Part shown: piece by piece, positions 10,963-22,925 of the stretch | Position numbering within the stretch: position 1 is the stretch's first letter | Layout of the letters: each line of letters begins with the position of its first letter | Assembly (NCBI GenBank): GCA_000333855.2 | Contig: CM007316.1 | Span: forward strand, 124,001-188,000 | Length of the DNA: 64,000 nucleotides | Reading direction: 5' to 3' | DNA from: Endotrypanum monterogeii | Lineage: Eukaryota > Euglenozoa > Kinetoplastea > Trypanosomatida > Trypanosomatidae | Position numbers and translations under genes: made by a program | Notes under the pieces: generated by a model | Told to the model about the DNA's origin: nothing | Seen by the model: only the letters and a program-made list of their open reading frames with translations | The model's database searches: none

Positions 10963-13900
10963 GGTGGCCTGGAGCTGGTGGGGATGCTGTAAAAAGGTGA
11001 GTGAAGGAATACACGAATATGCACCTCGCACTCTGATATGTTCGCCGGGGGGAGGATAATGAATGAGTAGCGACACGTTTAACTGCACAACAGATTCTTG
11101 TTGAGTGGATTCCGTGCCAGTTCCGCTGTGTTTGTGCTTTTCTTGCGGAGTCCCTTTGGTGCGATGTATTTGTGTGTTGATAGACGCACACGCGGAAGAA
11201 ACTTATGTGTGATGGAAAAAGAGGAGGAGGAGGAAAAAAAACGCATTTCAAAGACAGGATACATCAGAACTGACGCGCACGAGAGTGCACAAACCTAAAC
11301 TTCAGCAGCCAAGAAATCGAGAGATTGTCGAGCGGGTGCCCGTCTGGGTGCTCACAGCGGACTCCTGGTGACACCGTCAGCGGTTGCATGTGTGCACATA
11401 TCGATTCTTCACACCGCGGAAACACACGCAAGGCGCAGAGAAGACAAAAAAGGGGTAGCGTGGTAAGGTTTGCAACACAGGAGGAGGAGGGGAAGAGAGA
11501 GGGGGGGGGAAGGAAACAATGAAAAAAGGGAAGGCACAAACGGCCAAGATAACTGTATGGTGCCACAAAAAGAAACGTGTGTCGGTTAGCACCCTAAAAA
11601 AAAACAAGTATAATGTATCGGTGCACGCTCCCACGTCTCATGCGTTAAGAGGAGGACTCGTTGCAAGACCCCAGAATACCAACGAGCATGCCGCTGCCTC
11701 CTCCCCTTCATCAACTTTTGGGGAAATGAGTTCCTTCCAAGCTAAGGATGGCCTAGAAAACACGGAAAGTGCAGGTACCGATATGAAAAAAGAGATGAGA
11801 TGCAGGAGTGCGTGAATCCTAGAGGGCGAAGAGCAGGGCTGGCCACAAATGCTGCAGCGATTTTGATCGAGAAGCAGTGCGGAGTCAGCGACTTGGACAG
11901 TGAGGGATAGGTTTGGGGGTAGGACAATGTACATATACATGTATATATATATATATATATATTCATTTATATAGTGTGTGTGAAAAAAGAAAAAAAACAA
12001 GTGAAAACACAAAAAGAAGGATCCGAGGAGAAGAGGGAAAAAACCCGTGTATGAAGGCAGGCATCTTTTGCTGTATTTATGAACCCTATGCATGCAAAGT
12101 AACCAGTTGTGAACGGCTGTAAGAGATCGAAATTTCTTCTAATGGAAACCGAGTTGTTGGATGCAAGGATCTATGTGCAGAGATATCTGTAGGTGGAGGT
12201 AAGAAAAAGGGAGTACCTTTTCTGTTCCGAGCACGTCGCCTCACGACGCTCACAGTGCACTCTTCTTCTTCGGATAGCTGCTTTTGTCGTTTCAGAGCGC
12301 CACTTTGCGGGGGGGGGGACCCTCGAGCACACATTTCTTTTGAGCTCCCCCTATATATACGCCCCAGTCGCTCACTGGTGTGTTCGAATTGTGGCTACTT
12401 TGTCCTTTGGCGCACACCACACACCAGCCTCGCACAGAAAAACTCGTTTATATACATATAGCGGGGAAGGCGAGTTACGTCGTTCACCCCAGGGATGAAT
12501 GCGAGATACCCCACGCATGAAGAGGCCGCTACATCACGGCAGAAGAAATGCACAGTTTGACGGAAACTCGAGTTCAACGACCCAACTTGTCTGTGGCCCC
12601 CCCCTTCCTCCCTTCTCCCTTTTGTTGTTGGACGGGGGCGATGGGGGATGGGGACTTTGTAACGATATCCACATAACTGCGCCGATGAGGAGATGAATGC
12701 GGCAGTTGGGCGATCAAGTCGAGATAAAAACACCAGACATCATGCACGCGTTATCCTTCTCAGCCGGTATATTAAAAAAAAAAAAGGTGCGCACGACTTT
12801 GTCAATGAAATCCTGCCGACTGACTGTCTCAGTTGTCAGGAGCGACGAGCAGCGGTGAAAGAAAAAAAAACAGGGCACACGAGGATAGAAGTGGTGGGTG
12901 TACACACACAAGAAGCGCACCAAACGATCAAACGAAAGGTGATCGCGGATGGTAGATCACAGACAGGGATGAGGGAGGCCCATCAAAATCAAACCAAACA
13001 AAGGAAACAGGGGGATATAGGAGGATACAGGAAAAGATGACAGAGGACACACACACGCACACCAATACATGCGCGCACCTCAAGAGAAAAAAGGATGTGA
13101 GAACGAGAGAGCCCAGGCGAGCGTTTGCAACGGATGCATGGAAGCAGTGAGGGAAAGAAGAGAGCGAGGCAGGCCTTGGCTCGAGAAAAAAAAAAAGGAG
13201 GACTGAATACTGCGTCGCCAAGAACGGAGACGATAACAAAGTGAAGCCTTATGAAATGATTTCGTGAACAATACCAAAGTAAAGATGATACAATTTTTGA
13301 GGGGGAAAGGGGGGAATCGGTGTAGAGGAAGAAAGAGGCGGGGAATTCAAATGAAATGTGGATCTCTTGAAGAACTCAGCGTGCTCTGTTCAGACGCATG
13401 AAAGTCTTCATTTTCTTTTTCCTTCCTTGGTTTCCCTTATCCGCCGAGATTGACATGTATGCTGGAGAAGTACGACGCACATACTCATATCCTAAAGAAA
13501 AAAATGCAGATAAAAAAATAGACCACACACAAGCTAGTGTCAAGTGCCCAGCACAAAAGAAAACAAATGGGCTTTAATGTTTTCGCAGCAAATATACGAC
13601 GACCAAGAAAAACAGAAAGACCATAGGCCAAGTGATGAACGTGCACCACTCCTCCTCATGAAAAAAAAAAAATCAGGTGAAAAAGCAGCGGTGAAAGAGG
13701 GAAGAAAGTTTCAAAAAGCAAAACTGTCAAGCACAATAACGACTGATGAACAGAGTAGCTGAGGCCGAGTCGGTCTTGGCCTCTTCGTGCACCCGTCCTT
13801 CCACCGCCTCCCTTTGTGTCCGCATTTTTTTGTTGTTCTCTATATGGCGCAGAGATCCATGGGTACCCTCGTACTTATCAGCTTCTCGTACGCGTTGCTT

Positions 13901-14561
13901 TCTAACAATGATGTCTATGCAACCCTGGTGATGTGGAGGCACCGATAACGTAGTGAGATCTGATCCAACTTCCCTTCAACTACATCTCCGCGAAATCGTG
14001 TGTGCGAGCTAAAGGGGGGGATCTAGACATGCACCGCTAGTCACACGTGAATTTGTACAGGTGCACAGATGCATGCACACAGATACACGCAAATATATAT
14101 AAATGAACCACGAAAAAAAAAAACACTAAGGTATGTTTTCTTTGCTTTTGTCTTCAGCCGCATTTCTTGTTGGCGCAAAGTAGTCACGCGTTGAGAACGA
14201 GAAAGATCGATACAAGGAGGAGGGGAATAGTGATATGCCAGTGTGAGCGCAGATTGAGATTTTTTCGGCGCCCCCGCTCCCTCCATGATTGCTCCTGCTA
14301 TTCGCAGTCTGCACATGTGAGCAACGTATGAATCGTATTGAGGAAGTGTCACGCGTACATGAGCAGACAGTGCTCCTAATATAGTTTCTTTTTTTTTTAA
14401 TCCTCCCCGGGGAGTATGTTGGTTCACTTTGAATGCCACCCCATAGATGTACCCATTACCGACAATAAGAGTGACGCATAGCGGAGGCGAGGTGACGGCA
14501 ACGCGTGCGGAATGGGGAAGAAGGCACACGAGCTTGGTTTGTACTTGACCGCCCCATACAA

Positions 14562-14568
14562 ACATACA

Positions 14569-14604
<36 letters not shown>

Positions 14605-14611
14605 TGTATGT
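14562..14611. repeat. 50-bp perfect palindrome with (TA)16 core
   Basis: ACATACATC, then sixteen TA units, then GATGTATGT: every base pairs with its mirror. A second TA run (14622-14641), a TG run and GAGAGA follow immediately. It is expected to be cruciform-prone. Confidence 0.9.
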
Positions 14612-14620
14612 GTATTAATG

Positions 14621-14655
<35 letters not shown>

Positions 14656-15777
14656 ATATATAGAGAGAGAGAGATGTATGAGCTCCCCTTTTTTCTTAAT
14701 TCAGGCCATCGTCATCGCGCTCTGATTTTTCCTCCTCCCCATCCACCGCCTGACCGCGAAAGGATACAGAATGTGAGAAAGGGAGGCCCGAAATCAATAA
14801 CGACACACACACAAAAAAAAAAAAACGTGTGAAGTAATAACGTGCCAGAAAGTCGTGAGAAATGCAGAAGTGAACATTGAACGTAAACAAAACAAAAGTC
14901 AAGAAACAGGAATTCATAGGGTTAAACTGCGACGTGAAAAAAAGACCCAGAAAGGGGGGAACGACGAGCTTCTTCTCCCGCCTCCCTCCCCATCAAACCC
15001 CACAAACACAAACACACGCCCACAGGAGAGCACGACAACCATCAAGAAGCATCACTGCAACAAATGTGAACCCTAAACCAAACAAGAGAAATTTAGATGA
15101 AGAAAATGTAAAGAAAATACAAAATTAGATATTTTGAAGATATAAAAGAAGTGGGAAACTACTGAAAAAAGGAGGAGGATGGGGGAGAGGGGAGAGGGGA
15201 GAGGGAAGGGGGGGGGGTGGAAGCCGTGCCTAGGTGGCTGACTAAGGTGCCCCAAGTAGTCAATGTCTCGTCACCCTGTTTACGATTCCTGTCTTGGAGA
15301 AGAGTTTCTTAAAAGCTGAAGAGGCAATAGTAGGGGAGAAAGTGGGGGGAGGAGGAGGAGGAGGGAGGGGGGGTGAAAACGGAGAATACAAGGCATTCCA
15401 ACAGAAGATACGCAAAGATAATCACAGAGAGACACGCAAACATTAAAACTTCTATTTTAAGCCGAAGGCGCCCCCTGCGGGTCAAGTGGATGTTGGCTGG
15501 GTCGGCTCAGCACAACCAATCGATCTCTTTTTTTTTTTTTTGCGTTTCGAAGGTGGTATACATCAATTTGCTGCTGGGGTATCGCTTCGTTTCTCGCATC
15601 CGTGCATCATCTTTCCTCCGTGACCAGCTTTGTGTTGGTTACCTTTAAAGACTAGGGCGCTCCTCACTCATTCATTCATACAAAGATAAGAAAAAAAAGA
15701 AAGACGAAGCACGACTGAAGGCAAAAAAAAAACAGGGAGGTGGGCAACAAAAAAAGATTATTTTAATACATACATAA

Positions 15778-15820
15778 ACATATATGTATATATATATATA
15801 TATAGATATATATATATAAT
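15778..15820. repeat. TA-rich microsatellite
   Basis: Imperfect TATA run beginning ACATATATGTATATA, followed by a T8 stretch. Low complexity, in the gene-free gap. Confidence 0.8.
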
Positions 15821-17644
15821 TTTTTTTACGCACCTCTCTATAAAGTTATATAGACGGCGGAAGGCCGGGGAGAGGCGCATGGACAACATCACCGATTATA
15901 TTTTCTCACACTCTTGTTACTTATCATTCACATTCTCGTCTTTTTTTCTTTAATCCCTCAAGTATTCTTCAAAGTCAGAGGCTGAGCGTAATCTATCTTT
16001 TTTCCCCTTTCTCACGAGCCCGTCCAAAAAAGTTCGATGCAGATGATAGATGAAGGGCCTCCGCGACAGAGTCCGTCATCAAATGCACCGCGAATTCCAC
16101 CGAGAGGCCACCGGCGCCGTTGAGACCCCAGGCACCGTAGAATGGGGAAAAGAAAACCGTACCCCAAGGCGCAACTACAAATACAAGGGCACAAGGCCAG
16201 CAACAAGTTCAACTTGCCCCTCTCCCCTCCATCATGCCCGCCAGCATTCACCGCAAAAGGGGGAGAAAGTCATCGTACCTAGCATGACAGACATGACGAT
16301 ATGAGATTAGATCGGTTTTGATGCCACTATGCCTTTTCTCGCTGTCCAAATTACCTGAGCGCTTCATGGCTACGAAAAAAAAAAAACGAAGTAAACTAAA
16401 GTGTGTGGGCAAGAGCAAATAACCTGCGACAATGAGTGGTTGTATCTCTGCAATGCGCAATATCTTGTGAAGGAAACGAAAAGACGGAGATGGCGTCTAC
16501 GTCTATACATGTATGCTCATAGTTTTTTTTTTTTCTGTGTGCGTGTGCTTGAATTGATTTTGGTTCCGTTCCACATTTTCTTTTTTTTCATCAGTTACTC
16601 ATTCTCCCCCGTTAGTGGTCACCTTTCCTGTACTGATGTAAATGAAACCTAGCCCCATCAGACCCGAGGATTGTCATGCCCCTCTCATAACACGGGACCT
16701 CTTCAACAGAGATGGTGTGTCGTGAGTCTACCATTAAGGAAAAAAAAAATGAAAGTCGGTCTCAAACAGGCGTGTCTGCTTGTCAGCATTTGTTTGAGAG
16801 TGTTCGTCAGGGTAGCGTGCAATGAAGCAATTGTTCGAGTGATTGTTTTCGTGACAAGATAATTGAGGAGAAAAGCGTCAGTAGGCCCTCCCCCCTTGTG
16901 TGTGAATTCGGGGAGGGATGGGCCTCCTCTTCGATTTCGCACAGCCCAGTAACCAGCCAGCTGTGTAGGGGATGGTATGCGTATTGGGTGCATTTTTGAG
17001 AATAACAGCTCTGGAAATCAGCCGCCCCAACACACACACACACACATCAAATACACTCCTTCCTCAATACGCAAAGACTGTTGAAATGCCAACAAGAGTC
17101 AGCTGCTCGAAACAAAAAAAAAAGAAAGAAGACGCAAGTGCGAGACGTCACTTGCATTATACCGCATCGACGTAAGCGGCTTCCTTCTGTGCTTCGCGAT
17201 ACCCTTACAGAATCTATGACATCTGTTTGTGGACAGAGCGCTTATGTACAGTAGATGTTGACGCTCTCTACCCCCCCCTCCCTCCCTCCCTCCCCGCGGG
17301 TACGTGGGAAAGAAGTGTTAGATAAAACACACTTCCAAATAAAAGAGTTCAACATGTGAAGCACGAGCACCATACAACCGCATCACTGCCACAGTCGCGC
17401 CCTCTTCCACTTTCTTCATCAAACACCCATGACATTTTCTTCCAGGCTGGTGGACTTCGTTCCTGAGCAGATGAAAAACAAAAACTCTATTCGTGCAGAT
17501 CTGCCCTGAGTTGCACGCAGGGTGATCGCGTGTGCGTGTGCGTGTGAGACCGCCAGTAGGCGCGCAGGTGAATACCTCGTTCATTCACCTCTCGTGTTTG
17601 CTAGGTGAACCATAGGCTACAACAGCAGTGTGCGAACGGTGAGA

Positions 17645-17700
17645 AATATATATACATACATATACATATATACATATATATGTATATATATATATTATTT
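17645..17700. repeat. TA/TACA-rich microsatellite with short palindromes
   Basis: Alternating purine-pyrimidine run of TATACATA-type units. It contains the palindrome TACATATATATGTA. Located in the gene-free gap. Confidence 0.8.
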
Positions 17701-18224
17701 ATCTGCTGTTATACGTGAGAGATATACACAGTTTAGCGCAGTATCCGATGAAAGGAAAAGCGATGAACTCCAACTCAAACAGAGTTAGGGCACGACAACC
17801 ACATCGAGTTCGTGAATGAGTCTATCCTTTGATTTTCGTTTTGAGAGGCGGTCTATCGAGCGAAAGCAGTGAGTGTGGAACCTATAGCCACCTACCCACC
17901 CATTTCCGAAAAACGGCAACACCGATACACATGAGGGCAAGTGCAACATAAAAAAAAAAACTGCGAGAAGACACAGTTCCACGATATCGAACGATACGTT
18001 GCTGTTTAAACTCAGCTGATCTGCAGACGCAAGAGGTGTAGTGGGGTGAGGGAAGGGGAAAGGAGGAGGGGGAGGGGGAGGGCATGAGCACACAAAATCG
18101 CACCGAAACCACTAAAAAAAAAAAAAAAAACGGGGCACGAGCAGAATAGATGACGATGATAGACGTCAGACCTCTTGTGTATGGGCACTATTTCAGACGC
18201 TAGACGCACATACAACACACATGA

Positions 18225-19050
18225 ATGGGGAGTGAAGCAGGGAAAATGCGGAAACAGAAGGGAACAAACAAACAAACAAACGAAGAAGGCTCAAGAGGAC
18301 ACGAGTGAAACGATCAAGCCCCAGTGAGAGCAGTAAAGAAAAGTGTGTAACGGAAGCGACAACAAACAAAAAAAAAAAAAAGGGGAACAGAGAGAAACAA
18401 ACAAAAGGGGAAAGAAAAAAAGTAAGAGAGAGCGAGAGTGAAATGGAAGAAGAGAGAGGGAAGGGAGAAAAAAAAAAAAAAAAAAGTTAAATAAAGAAAT
18501 AAATACACCCTACAAAGCACACACACTCACACATACACACGCAAACAAAAAAAAAAGGAAATAAAAATGAGAAAGTCAGACAAAGGCAATAAAACACGCC
18601 TCGTCACTCCACACTCAAAAAAAAAAAAAAGTAACAAAAAACAGCAACAACAAAGTGTTGGTGGTGGTGGTGGTGGTGTGAGAGAAAGATGAAAGGAGTG
18701 GGAAGAAGATAGAGTCATGGGGGAAAAAGAAATCGGCTTCAGCCCGGACGTGTCGCACGGATAAACGCTGGGGCGTTGACTTCTACACGCACACACGTTG
18801 AGAAAACTAAACGGTGAACAGTGGGAAAACGAAATGAAAAAAAAAGCCTGAAAACCTGAGAGGGAATGGAAGGAGTCCTGGGAGACAAACGACGACAACA
18901 AACGAGAGAACAAGGGAGGGAAATAAAAAGATAAGAGAGGTTAGGGCATCCAAGGAAAAAATCAGAAACTGAAAATTAAGAAACAACCGAAAAAAAAAAA
19001 AAGTAGCAGTGAGAAACATAAAAACAAAAGGAAAGGGGGGACTTATGCCG
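18225..19050. other. Extended polypurine (plus) / polypyrimidine (minus) block
   Basis: About 800 bp in which the plus strand is dominated by A and G, with repeated A runs of 10-17 and AACA or AG-rich spacers (AACAAACAAACAAACAAACG at about 18266). In the minus-strand transcript this is a series of pyrimidine tracts. Many could act as trans-splice signals, although no gene follows. Confidence 0.7.
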
Positions 19051-19427
19051 ACCTTTGCCTCATGACGTATACATCGCTTACTTCAGTTATTTCTTTCCTC
19101 TTACGAGGGAGCGGGGAAGGGAAACTCCCGCAGCTCTCCTTCAATGCATTGGGGCGGTTTTAGGGAGCGAGTATGAGCATCAAAGAGAAAGCACGCACAG
19201 CTTGTTTTCACGATATCATTCACCTCGGTGCTTTTCCCCACCCCCTCAAGATCTCTTCATATCGGCACCGTAGATAAAAAAATGTCTGAGAACGAAGGGG
19301 GAGCACAAACGGACACACACACACACACACACGAACGAGTAAGCAGAGAGGAGAGTGCGAACGGCTAAACGTGTAGTAGAGGCAAGGTGAAGAAAATGTG
19401 CCCCCAAAGAGTGTCCGAGGCGTCGCC

Positions 19428-19462
<35 letters not shown>

Positions 19463-20525
19463 GTGTGGGGGAGGGGGGGGGATAAGGGGCTTCCAAGTGA
19501 TAGTGTGTAACAGTGATGTGCCCCTCGGCTTTGAATGTAGCTTCCTTTTTTCTTTCTTTTTGGACTCGGCTCCCCGTTGTCGCCTACCCGGATGCTATTC
19601 TTCCCATTTTCTTCTGAATTATTACTTCCATGCTCCTTGTCTATCTCGCCTACTCTTCATAGCAGCGCCGCAATGACTGTATTGTTCTTGATCTCTGCAT
19701 CACTCGCCGTAACGTGTAGGTGTGTGTGTGTTTGTTTTATACAGCTCACTAGCAGCGGAGAGACGAGAAATCAAACAGAAACGATGCTGAAGGAGCAGAA
19801 CTCGAGTTGCGGTCTGACACTGGATGCTTAGCCCTGGGTGTGTGCTTCGGAAAAAAAAAACTCACCCCATCGTATATCTTTAGTGTTACTTCTCCCATCG
19901 TCCTTTACTTTTCTTTCAGCTCCTCAAACTGCGTGAGAGGGGGAGGGGGCGCGCTGCAGTGTGGGTCACCATGAGCCCAGTATTCCACACGCTGCGGCGA
20001 AGCTAAGCAACTCTCCCTACCCCCCCCACCCCCTTCTCTTTCCCCTACACGAGAAGACTGCATCAGCTTTGACGAAGATACATTCCAGTACCTTCAACTT
20101 GAGGAAGCGAAAGTACTTCACCGCTGTAGACATCGGCATCGTGGACACGTAGTTCTGAGTCACTCGAGAGCACCCACGCACCCCCATAAAAAGAGAAAAC
20201 ACTACCCCGACTGAAGAACGGTCTCAGTCACACCCCGCCTCCTTGGAAAGCGCCATGGAAGAGTTGTATACAGGGAGCCGACATGAGGCAGCTTCCAATT
20301 TTTTTCTGGACACAGTTGACACCCCTACAACATTTTGCTTCGCCGTTACCACGAGATGGTCTTGTGGAGCGGCCATGGAAGAGGGTGCCGGTTGGGATAG
20401 GGAAACTCAGGTCATGATCAATGGTCCTGGAGCGAATGTGTCGACCAGCATCGTAAAAAAAAAAAAGCGATGTTTTCCCTATGAACCTGGAACGCTCGGG
20501 CGCTCAGACACGCGAGAAACCATTG

Positions 20526-20528
<3 letters not shown>

Positions 20529-20564
<36 letters not shown>
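20529..20564. repeat. (TG)n microsatellite
   Basis: Pure TG run of about 18 units followed by a G-rich stretch. It codes the VCVCVC run of a spurious plus-strand frame. Confidence 0.9.
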
Positions 20565-20568
<4 letters not shown>

Positions 20569-21090
20569 GGAGGGGGGGAGTGCAGCATTGGGCACAGGGT
20601 CAAAAAGCGAAAAGCGGACGAGAGAACAAAACGACAGCCACACAGACCGGAAAAGAAAAATAACGGGAGAGGGGGGAGACAGAAAGAAGTGGGCTAACAA
20701 AAAAAAACGGGGAAGACGGAAGGAAAGATATCGAACTGTTCTGGTAGAGCACAGGGAGAAGAAGAGGGACAAAAACAAGGAAGGGGAAGAAGGAGGCAAT
20801 AAAACGAAGAGTCGCATATGTGGAACAAAAAAAAAAAAGATGGTGGAAAGTGCGCGTGCTCGGAGGAGGAGGGAATGTTGAAAACACTAATCGCCAACTA
20901 AACAGACACAAACACAGCGCGAAGACGCCACGTAACGAGAGGTGGACAAGCACGGAAAAAAAAAAGAGAGTATGGTATGAAGATTGATGACAATGAGCAC
21001 TTCAGAAGGAAAGGGCTGGTAAAGAAAATGGTTCCTGAGCCACAAACGAATAATACTTACACGTACATCATACAGATACACACGTGTAGA

Positions 21091-21136
21091 TATATATATA
21101 TATATATATATACGCACACATATATATGTGTGCGTG
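21091..21136. repeat. TA run followed by a 24-bp perfect palindrome
   Basis: A TATA run leads into ACGCACACATAT/ATATGTGTGCGT (21112-21135), a perfect palindrome with an AC-AT-GT core like the one at 1507-1562. Confidence 0.85.
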
Positions 21137-21366
21137 TGTCGGGGACTGGAGATCTGGCATATCAAAAAAGTGGGGACAGAAGATATAACAAAAGACAAAT
21201 CTGCTAGTTGAGGGCCGCGCGTCGCAAACGTCAAGTAAGGGAGAAGAAAACAAAAAAGAGGGGAGGGTTAAAGCTATCAGCGAGAGAGCGCTAGAGTGAT
21301 CGAAAGGAAGCCGAGGAGGAGAATAAAGGTCAAAAACGGAAGAGCGTGTCTCGCTCGCTCTCCCTC

Positions 21367-21372
<6 letters not shown>

Positions 21373-21401
<29 letters not shown>
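21373..21401. repeat. (TA)n microsatellite
   Basis: Nearly pure TA run preceded by ACATACA. Located in the presumed helicase 3' UTR region. Confidence 0.85.
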
Positions 21402-21404
<3 letters not shown>

Positions 21405-22826
21405 TTGGCGCGCCCCTGGAGAAGGCTAACCCGTGCGCATACCTCAGCATTACAGGGGTACCGAGCGCTCGATCAACCCCACTTGCTTAACGCTGCGCTC
21501 CAAAATACTTCCTCGCCCTCCTTCTTGCTTTGTGGTGTACACCCACCCACCCCCTCCCTCCCTCCCTCTCCCCCTTTTTGGTGGGTAACCTCTTTCGCTC
21601 TCCTCTCCTCCCTCTGTCTTCTTCGACGTGCTTGACATTCGTTGACCTTCTTCCTACGTTTCCCTATCTCTCCCCTCCATAATTTTGATGTTTCCCCTTT
21701 TCTTGGTACACCCCTGACATCCCCATGTAAAAGAAACCACAAGATCCAAGACATCTGACACACACCAGGTGATAAAAATGTCTTGTCAGGAGCTAGTGCA
21801 TCTTTCCCCCAAGGAAAACGTTAAAAAAAAAAAAATGAGTGAAGCGTACAGTATCAGTGAGTGTAGCACAGGCCATCGGTTATCCCAGCTTCATTATTGC
21901 CAACGAAGAAGTGGGTGAAGCAAGGAGAACTAGGGAAAAGACATGCATGAAGCCGTCAAATAAGCGAGATGGGAAAAGAACCGCAACTCGGCCCCATGTC
22001 TGCTTTCTGTCGAATCTCCTCCCCCGTCCTCCCCCCACCTCAATGTCCAGCTATTCGGTACGTTTTTTTTTCTCTAAAGAACAAAGCATGCGCCGCCTTG
22101 TCCCACGTGAAATCGATTCTCCCTCTCATATAAACGCGAAACGCTGAGAATTATTTTGCGCGCGTCTCGTCATCCGGGTCACCGTCCTTGTGTACCACAC
22201 TCCGCCCACTCTCTTCTTTTGCTCCCCCCCCCCTCTGATTTGCTTGAGGAACGGCATTTGTTGTTTGCCTCCCCCTCCGTACCGTCGCCACCCCCACCCC
22301 CTTACCCCGCACGCGCACGCCGTTGAATGCCGGGTCGTCGTCACCGTGCCAAACGTACAGGGGCAAGATGAAGGAGGAGAAACACTTTGCGCACGCGCTC
22401 TGTAGAACTCGAGAGAGGGAGGATGCATGGCACTGCTTTGTTGCCCCACAAACTGACTGTGCAGCGTTCTTGCCCCTCGCAGTAAACTATGCACGACGCT
22501 TTGATGTTCTTGATGCCATCGTCAGAACCGGTCCTGTGACAAAGATGTGAATGTTTCCTGCCCCCCTCGACACCTACCCCTCCCCTCTCCCCCGTCTCTG
22601 TTTTCTTTTTTTTTCCTGCGTCAGTGCTCCGTATCTAGTCTGCCCCAGAGAGAGAATGGGGGCATCAAAAAGGTCAAAAGAACGTATTGTCAACGAGAAG
22701 CGGACGCACAACGCTGTAGTCGCTGGTCTCATGAAACTGTTTCGGGGAAGGTTGGGGGAAAAAAGGAAGGGCGTGGGAAAAAGTAAAGTGAGTACTGCGA
22801 TGCCAACAAACGACTACGGCACCGTA

Positions 22827-22827
<1 letters not shown>

Positions 22828-22863
<36 letters not shown>
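22828..22863. repeat. (CA)n microsatellite downstream of the helicase stop
   Basis: Pure CA run of about 18 units, some 60 bp beyond the helicase stop on the minus strand. It is read as TG in the mRNA 3' UTR. Confidence 0.9.
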
Positions 22864-22864
<1 letters not shown>

Positions 22865-22925
22865 CTCCCAACGCCGTCGTTTCTCCTTTTACGCCGCCCT
22901 CAAATTAAAGGAGGTTGCACTACAT

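Larger units (their letters stand above)
10963..22925. other. 12-kb stretch without a credible gene
   Basis: It lies between the RPN8 start and the DED1-like stop, inside one minus-strand array. The longest minus-strand frame (14041-14565, 174 aa) ends in microsatellite-coded sequence and shows no domain. The longest plus-strand frame (20243-20881) includes a VCVCVC run. Contents: many poly-A runs, purine-rich blocks (18225-19050), pyrimidine-rich blocks on the plus strand (15890-15960, 21480-21720, 22000-22080, 22555-22625), TG runs at 19429, 20529 and 22828, and TA-rich repeats near 11940, 14570, 15790, 17645, 21090 and 21375. I found no tRNA, and snoRNAs cannot be called by eye. It could be a very long helicase 3' UTR, an array of non-coding RNAs, or hold very small genes. 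Confidence 0.6.

Noticed and set aside
14041..14565. 174-codon minus frame in the gap
   Set aside because: No domain, the end is coded by microsatellite-like DNA, and composition is unlike neighbouring genes.
20243..20881. 212-codon plus frame
   Set aside because: Wrong strand for the array; includes VCVCVC from a TG run and Lys/Arg-rich low complexity.
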